Source: Polyangia bacterium (GTDB lineage Bacteria; Myxococcota_A; Polyangia; Nannocystales; Nannocystaceae). From it: a DNA stretch of 64,000 nucleotides. The first letter of the stretch is position 1. Every line of letters starts with the position of its first letter. The translations under genes and the position numbers were made by a program. The notes under the pieces were generated by a model. The model was given only the letters and a program-made list of their open reading frames with translations. It did not search any database and was not told where the DNA came from. Shown one piece after another: positions 34,801 through 42,583 of the stretch. The stretch lies in NCBI GenBank assembly GCA_030429545.1, contig JAUIFF010000006.1, positions 124,001-188,000 of the forward strand, in the 5' to 3' direction.

Positions 34801-36636
34801 TTGCGTATACACCGAAGACGTCAGCACCCGTCCATCGCGGGCGAGCCACAGGCGGTCGAGGGCGTACTCCATCAGCGGCAAAGCCCCGGGCTCTCCACCG
34901 GTATCCTCGAGGATGCGATCGGCAAGGCCGGCCTCTAGGCGAAGCCCGACACGGGCGGCCGGACGCTCGATCGTCTCTCGCAACTGCGCCGGAGCCATCT
35001 GGGCGACAAACACCCGGTGGTCCTCATCGTAGGCAATCCGGTCGAGTCGCGTACCTGCTTGGTCGACCGCCACCTCGCCACACCGACCGACAAAGTCGAC
35101 GCGAATCGTCGCGATCACTTCGATCCCCGAGGGACCACAGGCCAGCGACCACAACCGCCGTAAAAACCGGTCGCGCAGGCCCGCGTCTTTGGTGTGGGTA
35201 AAAATCTCTTCAAACTGATCGACAACCAGCAAGAAGTGTTGGGTCTGGGGACCGCGTTGGCGCAGCGCCTGCTCGAGCGCCGCCATCGGCGAGTCGCCCG
35301 GTCGCATCACCACAGCTGTTCGTGGCTCGTCTACCTGGGCAAGCCGTGGCACCGCACCCGCGAGCACGACCGAGGACTTCCCCGTTCCCGAGGCACCGGC
35401 CACCACCAAAAACCGCGGCCGGCCGGCGACCGACAGCCGCAACAGGTCGTCGATGACCTCCGAAACTTCGGCGTCTCGACCAAAAAAAAACCTCGCGTGC
35501 TCGGCCTCAAAGGCCAACAAACCGCGGTAGGGTCGAAACACAACTGGTCGGGTATCGCCCCCGTCCTCCGGCCGCGCATAGAGCTGAAGACTCGCCCAAT
35601 CAAACCTTCCGGCGGCGCGACTGAGGCGGGTTCGGAGCTGACAGATCGCGGTTTCAACCGAGGTCAACTCCACCAGCAGGTGACGGTAGAGCTCGCTTGT
35701 CAACGCCACGGAGCCAGCGATGCTCAGTGGGTAACGCGAGCCGATCACGGCTGCGATCCCGCCGCGGTGCAGCGCCTGGGCAACGCTCCCCAGGCGATTG
35801 CCCGGCTCGCCGGCGTTGCCACTGTCACAGGCCGACAACACCACCAACCGCAGGTTTGTGGCAAACGGAGCCAACAACTGCCGCAGACGTCCGGCATCGA
35901 CAGCAACCGGCCCGTCGTCGCCATCGAGTAGGAGCCCAAACCCACTGCCGATCGCCGTCCCATGGCAAAGTAGATGTAGGATCACATAGGGGTCATCCCC
36001 GGTCGTTTGCCGCTCGAGTCGCTCAACGAGCGAGGCTGTCGAAACATGGGTGAGGACATCGCGCGAGCGCGAGAACTCGACACTGCCTTCGCGACAGGCC
36101 TGCTCGATCGCCGCCACGTGCTCGACATCCGGCACGGGGCCGCCCGCCTCCGACCACGCCACCAAAATCCGCCCCGGCCGGTCGCCGGCGGGTCGCGGCT
36201 TGGAGGATGTTTCGGGCCATGCGTAGCGCAGCAACACATTCGCATAGCCGCCGAGCGCAATCCCACTTTCGTCGAGTGTCAACAACTCCCACGGCAGTGT
36301 GTAGAGCTCCGCCGCGTTGGCCCGGATCGTCAGCTGAACGGGCGCGTCACTCGCAATTGCGGCGGCGATGTCACGGGCAACCTGCGGCCATCCGGTGGGT
36401 TGCAACGCCCGGCGCAGCCGCTCTCCGACCCGTTGTACAATCACAGGATCGCAACGGTCGTGACGAAGGGCTGTCAGGTCTTCGCGTAGTTCGGTGTTCC
36501 ACGCAATTGTAAAGATCTCACGCCCGCCCCCCGGGGTTCGCAGGACATAGTCTTGGGCGCCAAGCTCAAACGCGTAGGGATCGTCTGGCGTATCACAGCG
36601 CGCGCACTCGAGTACAAATGCACGCGCATCCACCAT
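31885..36636 (-). CDS. CHAT protease-like, STAND NTPase, WD40 giant protein
   Basis: A 1583-residue protein. An N-terminal CHAT (caspase-like) domain has the catalytic dyad His225 (LHLLCHGTA) and Cys270 (VVLSACDSG). A STAND-type NTPase follows with Walker A GASGTGKS (414-421) and Walker B LLVVDQFEEIF. A transmembrane helix lies at about 785-805 (GFVVVVLCIVATAL), then a coiled region and a C-terminal WD40 propeller of about 12 blades (VWDAATGEATAVFFGHRAGVES, for example). CHAT-STAND-WD40 proteins are thought to be sensor proteases, often in immunity or programmed-death systems. No client protein gene is adjacent. TGYANNTRCA sites lie at 32784 and 34666. Confidence 0.9.
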   Translation of the reverse strand: MVDARAFVLECARCDTPDDPYAFELGAQDYVLRTPGGGREIFTIAWNTELREDLTALRHDRCDPVIVQRVGERLRRALQPTGWPQVARDIAAAIASDAPVQLTIRANAAELYTLPWELLTLDESGIALGGYANVLLRYAWPETSSKPRPAGDRPGRILVAWSEAGGPVPDVEHVAAIEQACREGSVEFSRSRDVLTHVSTASLVERLERQTTGDDPYVILHLLCHGTAIGSGFGLLLDGDDGPVAVDAGRLRQLLAPFATNLRLVVLSACDSGNAGEPGNRLGSVAQALHRGGIAAVIGSRYPLSIAGSVALTSELYRHLLVELTSVETAICQLRTRLSRAAGRFDWASLQLYARPEDGGDTRPVVFRPYRGLLAFEAEHARFFFGRDAEVSEVIDDLLRLSVAGRPRFLVVAGASGTGKSSVVLAGAVPRLAQVDEPRTAVVMRPGDSPMAALEQALRQRGPQTQHFLLVVDQFEEIFTHTKDAGLRDRFLRRLWSLACGPSGIEVIATIRVDFVGRCGEVAVDQAGTRLDRIAYDEDHRVFVAQMAPAQLRETIERPAARVGLRLEAGLADRILEDTGGEPGALPLMEYALDRLWLARDGRVLTSSVYTQMGGVIGALGSKADGIIDALSAAEQAQARRLLTQLVTFADDEDANTRKRRRLSSLRPGEPASQMLFDGVVAQLVAARLLVQGEEVDPKTGREVTLEIAHEALIRKWQRLRTWLKQDREKLVELDKLAGWTAEYRSDGRLLFGTSLGYARDVISRYPDDVDADTRELVSRSQGRMQKLIGAGVVGGFVVVVLCIVATALWREARQNAKIARKNEIAAKASEGAAKSIAEIAEDRALLARDSVRVSAYRYLSGHYLPSAGLGFLREVETPTPLQKFRGWGVSAWGALQPPTRQKNLYINTVHGQEFDVSYSADGQLIAAGASDRSIRLWRANTGELVYSQTMPADANARPSVAAPTRVVFRGDSRALLAYAEHTVQVIDVDTNSLEQTWQTPAVILTAGYCCGENRIVVSDRRGQVTLWDPQTGLAVSQFDGYRPVGGDFVGGRNKPLNNLESGERHRKIRGGELLQTDPLGRYAASYDGRHLSLWELAGGTLRERVLVTTQLEHLVFSPSGMLLYAAGETGVLELEVASGAHEWLALDWHAPPAISADGGWALAATPNGMQVQDLRAGRIIATLPDVTSAAWHPDSDRFVTGSRTGVATWRMDIGAPVVSLRVRKPVTFARFNRDGSRVLTHAQGQTTVWNRATQTPIFTTGPAQLRPCAAFSPDGNFLVDCTYNHAVIDAHTGRVVHELGTRELAAVAFSPDGRRVATLGIRGGIQVFTNTGEPVSELATEALTSLAFSADSQRLIAADRMHRLFAWELASGRAIEVAIGHEDVELPGFTHDLRRYLDSDVLDVMRIYDSETGEPKVTLGSHDDVTTSVAFARDDSRVVTGSDDHSVRVWDAATGEATAVFFGHRAGVESVAFAPGDTVVLTAGGDGVVNFWELGRDLTGERMIQLLWGATPLCPSVEDRVELLSIPEVEARTQDFLCRTMVECIAADSSKFAECHATFQNQQTHELRASAMATLATAELDL

Positions 36637-36708
36637 GGCAAAACGCTACCACAGGCCATGGCGCGAATGTGCATAAATCATGCTTATACATATTTAACAT
36701 GCGTAAAA

Positions 36709-36730
36709 ATGTCTTTTAAGACATGTCTTT
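36709..36730 (-). terminator. Terminator-like palindrome between minus-strand genes
   Basis: The sequence ATGTCTT-TT-AAGACAT (7-bp arms, loop of 2 or, with a shorter stem, 4) lies in a strongly AT-rich 100-bp gap between two minus-strand genes. Read on the minus strand it is followed by TTTT. It could end the membrane-protein transcript; the AT-rich sequence after it may hold the promoter of the CHAT gene. Confidence 0.5.
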
Positions 36731-36736
36731 TTCAAC

Positions 36737-37330
36737 TCATGTCAGCTGCAAGGCACCCGGCCCGAGGGCCGTTACCACGACCACGGCCAAACTCCCGTGG
36801 GCGAGCCCGAGCCCGGCTGCGGCCCAGCGTAAATGGCGGGAGCCGGCGGCCGCGACCAACACGGCACAAATCCCCAAGCCGAGCACATAAAGTGACAACG
36901 CCTGGGAAATTGATTGCCCGTGGGTCGGGTCGAACACGGCCGGACCGGCGAGCACAAGTAATGCCAGCGCACCCCACCAAGCACCCCGCAACATCACGCC
37001 GAACAACACGTGGCGATAGGCAATCACTCGGGTAGCGAACCCCCGCGCACCGGCCAAAAAACCCAGGAGCAGTCGGTAGCCCACCGCGGTTGTCGTGGCC
37101 AACCCCCGGCGCGCGCGCTCACGGTCGAAACGAAATCGCGGGGCTGTGGCGGCGGGCTTGGGCGACTTGGGCCCAAGCAGTGGTCGCCGCGTCATACTGC
37201 GCGGCAAACTGCGAATACGGGCCACGCCGTTGCGAATCCTCGTCGCCAACCATCGACTGTGACGCCTGGCGAGGCGACGTGCCCGCTCAGGGTCGATCTT
37301 CGGCCGTTTACGAAGTTTGCGCGCGGTCAT
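36737..37330 (-). CDS. Integral membrane protein, unknown function
   Basis: A 197-residue protein from the ATG at 37330 (the open frame reaches 37561, but that extension is Arg-rich and non-family-like). A very basic N-terminus (TARKLRKRPKIDPERARRLARRH, partly shown) leads to three or four transmembrane helices. No recognised domain. It is followed by a terminator-like palindrome and lies upstream of the CHAT gene on the same strand; the shared direction may be chance. Confidence 0.65.
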   Translation of the reverse strand: MTARKLRKRPKIDPERARRLARRHSRWLATRIRNGVARIRSLPRSMTRRPLLGPKSPKPAATAPRFRFDRERARRGLATTTAVGYRLLLGFLAGARGFATRVIAYRHVLFGVMLRGAWWGALALLVLAGPAVFDPTHGQSISQALSLYVLGLGICAVLVAAAGSRHLRWAAAGLGLAHGSLAVVVVTALGPGALQLT

Positions 37331-37494
37331 GGCCCGAGTGTTCCACGCCAGCCAGTGACCGCAAAAAAATCCACAAACCCCGAACGCTCGATTGCCAATC
37401 CAAAGACCGGGTCGACGAACTCGCCGACTCCGAGCACGCCAACCCGGCGCGGCGACGACGGTGCGACCGGGGGCACCCGTGGCATACTGCGTCC

Positions 37495-38424
37495 GTGCTC
37501 GCTTTGCAGCTTCTGGCCCTTGCGCTGATTTCGGACTGGCAACCCGTGCAACCGCCACCACCGTCGGCGTGGGTCGAGGCCGGCAGTCACACGTGGGTCA
37601 AGTGTGGCCGTCACGAGCGCGAAGCAGCCGGGCGCCTACCCCTGTCTGATTACCGGCTCAGCCGTCGCTACAGCCGCAGCGACTCCCGCAGTGGCTGGCG
37701 CTCGCGGGTCGAGTTGTGCCCACAATCCCCCGCGATCTTGGTGTTTGCAGCTGCAAGTGAATTGCGACGTTCGCACCCGATTCCCGGCCTCAACCTCCCC
37801 GAACAGGCGATCGACGCACTTGCCGAGGAGATCGCGCAGAGTCGGCAACGGGCACAAAGCTGGCTAGCGACGGCGGCCCGCGAAGCCTCGCGCCGTGGCC
37901 AGCCCAAACCGCCGATGATCGATTTTCTCACCGCCCAAGCGGCGATCGGTATGGGCGACCTCAAGGCGGTAAGGCAAGCACTCACCCGGGCCCGTGCTGT
38001 CGGAGAAGTTGAAACCTGGCGGATCGATCGGCTGGCAGCCGCCGCCGCGATGATGGCAGGCGACCTCGACGATGCCCTGCTGCTGGCCGACCGTGCCCGC
38101 GAACAGGCCCAGGACGACGGCTTGCGCGTCACCTTGTACCTGCTCGCTATGATCTACGACCGCGCCGGAGCGACAAACGACGCCAAACGCCTGCTCGCAG
38201 ACCTCTCGCGCCGCCGCATCGGGACCGGCGAGGAGGCCATTGAAATGCTGCTACCCATCCACGAGCGGCTGTATCTCACCGCCCTCGAAAACCAGGCCTA
38301 TGGCAATATCGCCGATGCCATGCACTACTGGAAGGCCTACCTCGCGCGCCCCGAGCCCGCCGACCCGGAGCGCCAGCTGGCAAATTTGCATCTACAATCG
38401 CTTGAGCGACCGCTGGGCCTGTAG
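37495..38424 (+). CDS. Secreted alpha-helical repeat protein
   Basis: A 309-residue protein from the GTG at 37495; upstream codons in the frame look non-coding. The start LALQLLALALISDW is a signal-like hydrophobic segment. The mature part has paired helices typical of TPR-like proteins (GMGDLKAVRQALTRARAVG, AGDLDDALLLADRAREQAQ, RAGATNDAKRLLADLSRR). Such repeats scaffold protein-protein contacts. TGCAGCTGCA (37746) and TGCATCTACA (38387) lie in it. Confidence 0.72.
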   Translation: MLALQLLALALISDWQPVQPPPPSAWVEAGSHTWVKCGRHEREAAGRLPLSDYRLSRRYSRSDSRSGWRSRVELCPQSPAILVFAAASELRRSHPIPGLNLPEQAIDALAEEIAQSRQRAQSWLATAAREASRRGQPKPPMIDFLTAQAAIGMGDLKAVRQALTRARAVGEVETWRIDRLAAAAAMMAGDLDDALLLADRAREQAQDDGLRVTLYLLAMIYDRAGATNDAKRLLADLSRRRIGTGEEAIEMLLPIHERLYLTALENQAYGNIADAMHYWKAYLARPEPADPERQLANLHLQSLERPLGL

Positions 38425-38693
38425 CGGGCAAGCACTTCGGAGCACCCACGCGGGCCGCAAAACTCGTTGAACATGCAATAATATCGCAGCGGCGCAACAA
38501 AACCCGTTCGGGGTCGGTCAAAGTGGGACCGCCCGTCATCCGCCCGCGAACTCACTGCCTGTTGTGGTCAGCTGTGCCCGACTTCCCCGAATTGGCTAAA
38601 GCCAACCGCAAGGCCCAGGTAGCGGCCACAAACGGGTGATTTTCGCCCCGCACTTGCCAACGGTGGAAGGTTGTGGAAGCCTCCGCTCCGGCG

Positions 38694-39104
38694 ATGCACG
38701 ATCACGCGCTCCACAGTGTTCTCGCACGGTTTCCCTGGCGACGACGACGACCGCGAAGTCGCGCGGGCAAGCCCGCACTTCGCTATCGCAACCGCGAAGG
38801 CAAAATGTTGTGGGGTGCGTTCGAAGACATTGCGAGCTTTGACGACCCGGGGCCTGCCCTCGCCTACGCGGTTCTCAACGGCGACGGTGCGGCCCAGCAG
38901 CTGCTCGCCTCGGTCGTGCGCCACCACTCCTCTGGCATCGAGTTTCCCACTCGGGTGCCAAAGATCATCGCCCGGGGCCTGCCGGTGCTCCACCAACTCA
39001 TCGAGAAATCCGGCCTCGACGCGGATACGAAGGTAGGGAAGCACTCGGTCAAGAGCTTGCTCGAAGCAACCTATGCCCTCGGGGTTGCGTGCGAGAGCCT
39101 GTAG
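38694..39104 (+). CDS. Hypothetical protein
   Basis: A 136-residue protein from the ATG at 38694; the open frame's first codon is GTG at 38673. Codon choice matches the other genes of the window, which favours this strand over the antisense frame. It has no signal peptide. A basic N-terminus is followed by a helical segment (DDPGPALAYAVLNGDGAAQ, VPKIIARGLPVLHQLIEK). No family is recognised. The next gene overlaps it by 16 bp, so the two are probably translationally coupled. Confidence 0.6.
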   Translation: MHDHALHSVLARFPWRRRRPRSRAGKPALRYRNREGKMLWGAFEDIASFDDPGPALAYAVLNGDGAAQQLLASVVRHHSSGIEFPTRVPKIIARGLPVLHQLIEKSGLDADTKVGKHSVKSLLEATYALGVACESL

Positions 39105-40474
39105 ACGCGCCAGCTTCGAGCCCGTCATCCCCTGTCGCCACAGCTGTGGACCGGCCGGTGACGGATAAAGAAGTTGTACAGTCATGGTGGCCATTGGCCG
39201 GCAGCTGGATCCTGATGGCCGCCGAGCAGCCACTGCTCGCCATTATTGTCGCCCGCCTCGCCAACCCCGAGCTCCATCTCGCGGCCTGGGGCGGCGTAGT
39301 GTTTCCGCTCGCCCTGCTGATCGAAGCCCCCGTCATTATGATGCTCGCGGCTTCGACCGCTCTTTCACGCGACCGTGCATCCTACCGGGCACTACGTCGA
39401 ACCACCCACCTGCTGGGACTTGTCCTCACCATCCTCCACGCGCTGTTGGCCTTTACCCCGCTGTACGACATCGTCGTCGCCGGGTGGATGGGGATTCCCG
39501 AGGAGGTGTTGGCCCCCGGGCAACTCGGGTTGATGATCATGACGCTGTGGACCTGGGCAATCGCCTCGCGCCGGTTCAACCAGGGGGTTTTGATCCGCTT
39601 TGGCTACTCGCGGGCGGTCGGGGTGGGCACGGTCATTCGCCTGATTGCAAGTACATTTATTTTTGTATCGGGCCTGCTCGATGGTTCGTTTCAGGGGATC
39701 GTCGTTGCCAGCACCGCAGTTGTGGTTGGCGTGCTGGTCGAGGCCGTTTATGTCGCCCGGCGGGTGCGTCCGGTGGTCGACAAACACCTGGCCCACGACA
39801 GTGGTGAGCCCCCCCTGCGCGGACTCAACTTTGTGCGGTTTTATGTGCCCCTGTCGATGACGGTGGTCATTCCCCTGCTCGCGCGCCCGCTCGGGAGTTC
39901 GGCAATCGCCCGCATGCCGCTGGCCATCGCCAGCCTCGCAGTTTGGCCGGTGATCGAAGGCCTGGTGTTTGTCCTGCAGGCCATGGGCATTGCCTACAAC
40001 GAGGTCGTCATTGCCCACCTCGAACGCCCCAATGCCCGCACTGTTCTGCGCCGGGTCGCCTGGTGTATGCTCGCCGGGATCGTATGTACATGCATTTTAT
40101 TTGCAGCCACACCACTCGCACAATGGTGGTTTTTTGCCGTCAACGACCTCCCCGAAAACCTCGCTGTGATGGCGAGTACAGCGGTGTGGTTTGCCCTGCC
40201 GGTGCCCGTCCTGCGCCCCCTACAAAGCTGGTACCAGGGCGTGTTGGTGCACGTTCGCAAAACCCGGGGCATCATTGAGTCGGTCGCCCTGTTTTTTGTC
40301 ATCGCCGTCACCGTGTTGTGGGCCGGGGTCAACTACCAGCTCGCAAGCGGCCTGGTGGTGACCATCTCGGCATTCGCCCTGGGTTACCTCGGGCAAACCA
40401 TGTGGCTGTGGTTGCGGGCCCGGCCGCACATCGCCGGGTTGCCCCACGGCAGCGAGCAGGCCCGCACCATCTAG
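39089..40474 (+). CDS. Multi-pass membrane protein, MOP-superfamily-like
   Basis: A 461-residue protein with GTG start overlapping the preceding gene. About 12 transmembrane helices (such as PLALLIEAPVIMMLAAST, SRRFNQGVLIRFGYSR and FVRFYVPLSMTVVIPLLA). The arrangement with a helix-break after each half resembles MATE/polysaccharide flippases and ANKH-like proteins. It contains YQGVLVHVRKTRGIIES between later helices. The exported substrate is unknown. Sites TGCAAGTACA (39646) and TGTACATGCA (40085) are in its codons. Start of a tight four-gene run (38.7-42.4 kb). Confidence 0.72.
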   Translation: MREPVDAPASSPSSPVATAVDRPVTDKEVVQSWWPLAGSWILMAAEQPLLAIIVARLANPELHLAAWGGVVFPLALLIEAPVIMMLAASTALSRDRASYRALRRTTHLLGLVLTILHALLAFTPLYDIVVAGWMGIPEEVLAPGQLGLMIMTLWTWAIASRRFNQGVLIRFGYSRAVGVGTVIRLIASTFIFVSGLLDGSFQGIVVASTAVVVGVLVEAVYVARRVRPVVDKHLAHDSGEPPLRGLNFVRFYVPLSMTVVIPLLARPLGSSAIARMPLAIASLAVWPVIEGLVFVLQAMGIAYNEVVIAHLERPNARTVLRRVAWCMLAGIVCTCILFAATPLAQWWFFAVNDLPENLAVMASTAVWFALPVPVLRPLQSWYQGVLVHVRKTRGIIESVALFFVIAVTVLWAGVNYQLASGLVVTISAFALGYLGQTMWLWLRARPHIAGLPHGSEQARTI

Positions 40475-40499
40475 GCCGTAGCCGTGTCAGCCAACAGGC

Positions 40500-41423
40500 G
40501 TGGGCCTGCTAAGCTGGCCCCGAGTGTTCGACATTTCGCGCGAAACAAGTGGCCAACTTGCCGAGGTGAGCGACGGGTTTTGGCTGCTGTCAACCCGCCA
40601 TCGCGGCGGCGGTTTTTCGCTGTTTCCCGAGGTCGACAACCGTGCGTTTGTCCTGCGATTGACCGACAGCCATCGCGGTCGTGAGGTTTTGGTGGTCATC
40701 AACGCCACCGATCCGCAACAGTCGTTTGCCCAACTCGACGAGCTGAGCCGGCAGCTCGGGATCCCGGTTGCCTATGTGTTCTCGTGTGGCGGTGCCCACC
40801 ACGGCTACCTGGCGGCGTGGCACGAGCACTACCACCAGGCGCAGGTTTTGCTAAGTGACGAGCGCATTCCCAAAACCCGCAATGGCAAGAAATTGATGCA
40901 GCTACAACGGGTTTCGACATTCGACGTCCACGATCCGCTGCCGATGTTTCGCCACCAGCTCGCAGCCCACTCGTTTACCGGGCTCCTCGGCGCCCGCGAG
41001 TACCCCTCGCCGAGCGATGGCGACGCCAACTCGTTTGTCCGCGCAACCGCAGCCATGTGGCAGCTCGCACGCCCCACCGACCACTACGACCAGCTGTGGC
41101 TGTTTCACCGCGCGAGCGCGACGACAATCGCCGGGGAAAACCTCGCGCCCTACTACTCGGCTGCGGCCCATGCCCGGTTGGGATGGTTGCTGCGAAAAAC
41201 CCTACCGTGCGAACAACTCAAGCTCGCCACCGCGATTTGGGACCGCAATGCCGTGGCCCGTGGTTGGCAAACCATCACCCGCTGGAAGGCCCGCCAACTG
41301 CTCGGCGTGCACGATGCTGTCGGCAGTTGTTTTACCGGTGACGTCGCAACTGCGCTGCGCAAGCTCGCCATCAAGGCCGGCCAACTCGGCGACCAACCAG
41401 CTCACGACTCAACCCTTAACTAG
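40500..41423 (+). CDS. Metallo-beta-lactamase-like hypothetical protein (DUF4336-related)
   Basis: A 307-residue protein with GTG start, 25 bp after the transporter gene. The arrangement of VVINATDPQQSFAQL, then VAYVFSCGGAHHGYLAAWHEHY followed by AQVLLSDERIP, parallels the SPNCWHHLYL and SVAYGPPG steps of the DUF4336 protein at 14.9 kb, so the two probably share a fold. Only the HH pair of a metal site is retained. No enzyme activity can be inferred. It is followed 6 bp later by the COQ4-like gene. Confidence 0.65.
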   Translation: MGLLSWPRVFDISRETSGQLAEVSDGFWLLSTRHRGGGFSLFPEVDNRAFVLRLTDSHRGREVLVVINATDPQQSFAQLDELSRQLGIPVAYVFSCGGAHHGYLAAWHEHYHQAQVLLSDERIPKTRNGKKLMQLQRVSTFDVHDPLPMFRHQLAAHSFTGLLGAREYPSPSDGDANSFVRATAAMWQLARPTDHYDQLWLFHRASATTIAGENLAPYYSAAAHARLGWLLRKTLPCEQLKLATAIWDRNAVARGWQTITRWKARQLLGVHDAVGSCFTGDVATALRKLAIKAGQLGDQPAHDSTLN

Positions 41424-41429
41424 CTGCAC

Positions 41430-42392
41430 ATGCAAACTCTCGCATCAACATTCAAGCTTTCCCCCGCGCAGTCCCAGGCGATTTTTGGGGCTACACGAGC
41501 AATCGTCGAAGCCGACGGTCCGGCCGGTCCCCACGGCCAAAAGTTGTTGAACTTTGCCCGGCAGACACTCGAGATCGATGTGCAAACAAACATCTCGGCC
41601 ACCGCCCCCTTCGCCCTCGGGCAGGCTGTCACCAACCCACAGGCCCGGGAGTTTGTCGTCCATGTCCTGGTGATTGCCGCCTGTATCGAAACGCGGGTCA
41701 GCGAAGCTGGCGAAAAACTGGTTCACGACTACGCCCATGCGCTCGGCGTGCGCTCCCACTGGGTCGCCCTCCTCCCGAGTTTTCGCAAGCGCCGGACCTT
41801 TGCCATCAAACGCGCGCTGATGCGGCGCTCGCCCGATGCCAAGCGCTTGTTTGAGCGCACCTGGAACGAGAATGGATTTCGCGGGCTGTGGCATGCGGCC
41901 AAATTTGTTGCGGGCCGTTACCGCAACCCCGAACTCGCGGCCCGATTCCACGAACTCAAGCACCTGCCGGTGGGCACGCTGGGTCGCAAGTTCTACGACG
42001 ACTTCACGGACCGGGGCCTTGCGTTTCCGGGGGAGCAAGGTGGCATCCCTGAAAAAATGCTTCACCACGACCTCATGCATATCGTCAACGACTACAGCAC
42101 CGAGCCCGCCGGCGAGTGTCAGGTCGCCGGATTTTATGCCGGGTTTAGCCATGGTGATGCATTTACATTTATGATGATCATCCTCGCTACGTTTCACTTT
42201 GGGCTGGCCGTGAGCCCGGCAATCGTTACCCCGACCGTCGGCGTGTTCGACCCGGAGGCTGTGACCGCGGCCTATCTGCGCGGGCGAAAGCTCAAGGTCG
42301 ATGTGATGGGTCAGTGGGACTACTGGCAGCTCATGCCCCTACCGCTCACCGAGGTTCGGCAGCGCTTGGGCCTGCCACCACTTACCGCTTGA
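41430..42392 (+). CDS. TerB-like plus COQ4-like protein
   Basis: A 320-residue protein whose ATG lies 6 bp after the preceding stop and inside TGCACATGCA (41425-41434). The first 130 residues are helical and TerB-like. The C-terminal half fits COQ4: FPGEQGGIPEK, then HDLMH (213-217) followed by 11 residues and Glu (229), the HDxxHx11E signature that binds zinc in COQ4 proteins of ubiquinone synthesis. Bacterial relatives of this fused form are of unknown function. TGCATTTACA (42158) lies in it. Confidence 0.75.
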   Translation: MQTLASTFKLSPAQSQAIFGATRAIVEADGPAGPHGQKLLNFARQTLEIDVQTNISATAPFALGQAVTNPQAREFVVHVLVIAACIETRVSEAGEKLVHDYAHALGVRSHWVALLPSFRKRRTFAIKRALMRRSPDAKRLFERTWNENGFRGLWHAAKFVAGRYRNPELAARFHELKHLPVGTLGRKFYDDFTDRGLAFPGEQGGIPEKMLHHDLMHIVNDYSTEPAGECQVAGFYAGFSHGDAFTFMMIILATFHFGLAVSPAIVTPTVGVFDPEAVTAAYLRGRKLKVDVMGQWDYWQLMPLPLTEVRQRLGLPPLTA

Positions 42393-42583
42393 GAATTACA
42401 TGTAAATACACAATGGTAGCCAACGAACACAACCGCGCACCTGTCGGCAGGCCGGTTATTTCGCGCCTAGACGGATTAAATGTGCGCCGCCACACTCTCC
42501 GACAGCGATCGATGGCCGCGGGCGCAATCCCTTGCTATCGTACCGGCATTCCTTGTTCTTGAGCATACACGAATAGTCGAACC

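Noticed and set aside
38568..39233. Antisense gene opposite the small plus-strand gene at 38.7 kb
   Set aside because: Plus-strand codon third positions look coding and the plus frame is coupled to the transporter gene; the antisense protein is Arg-rich.
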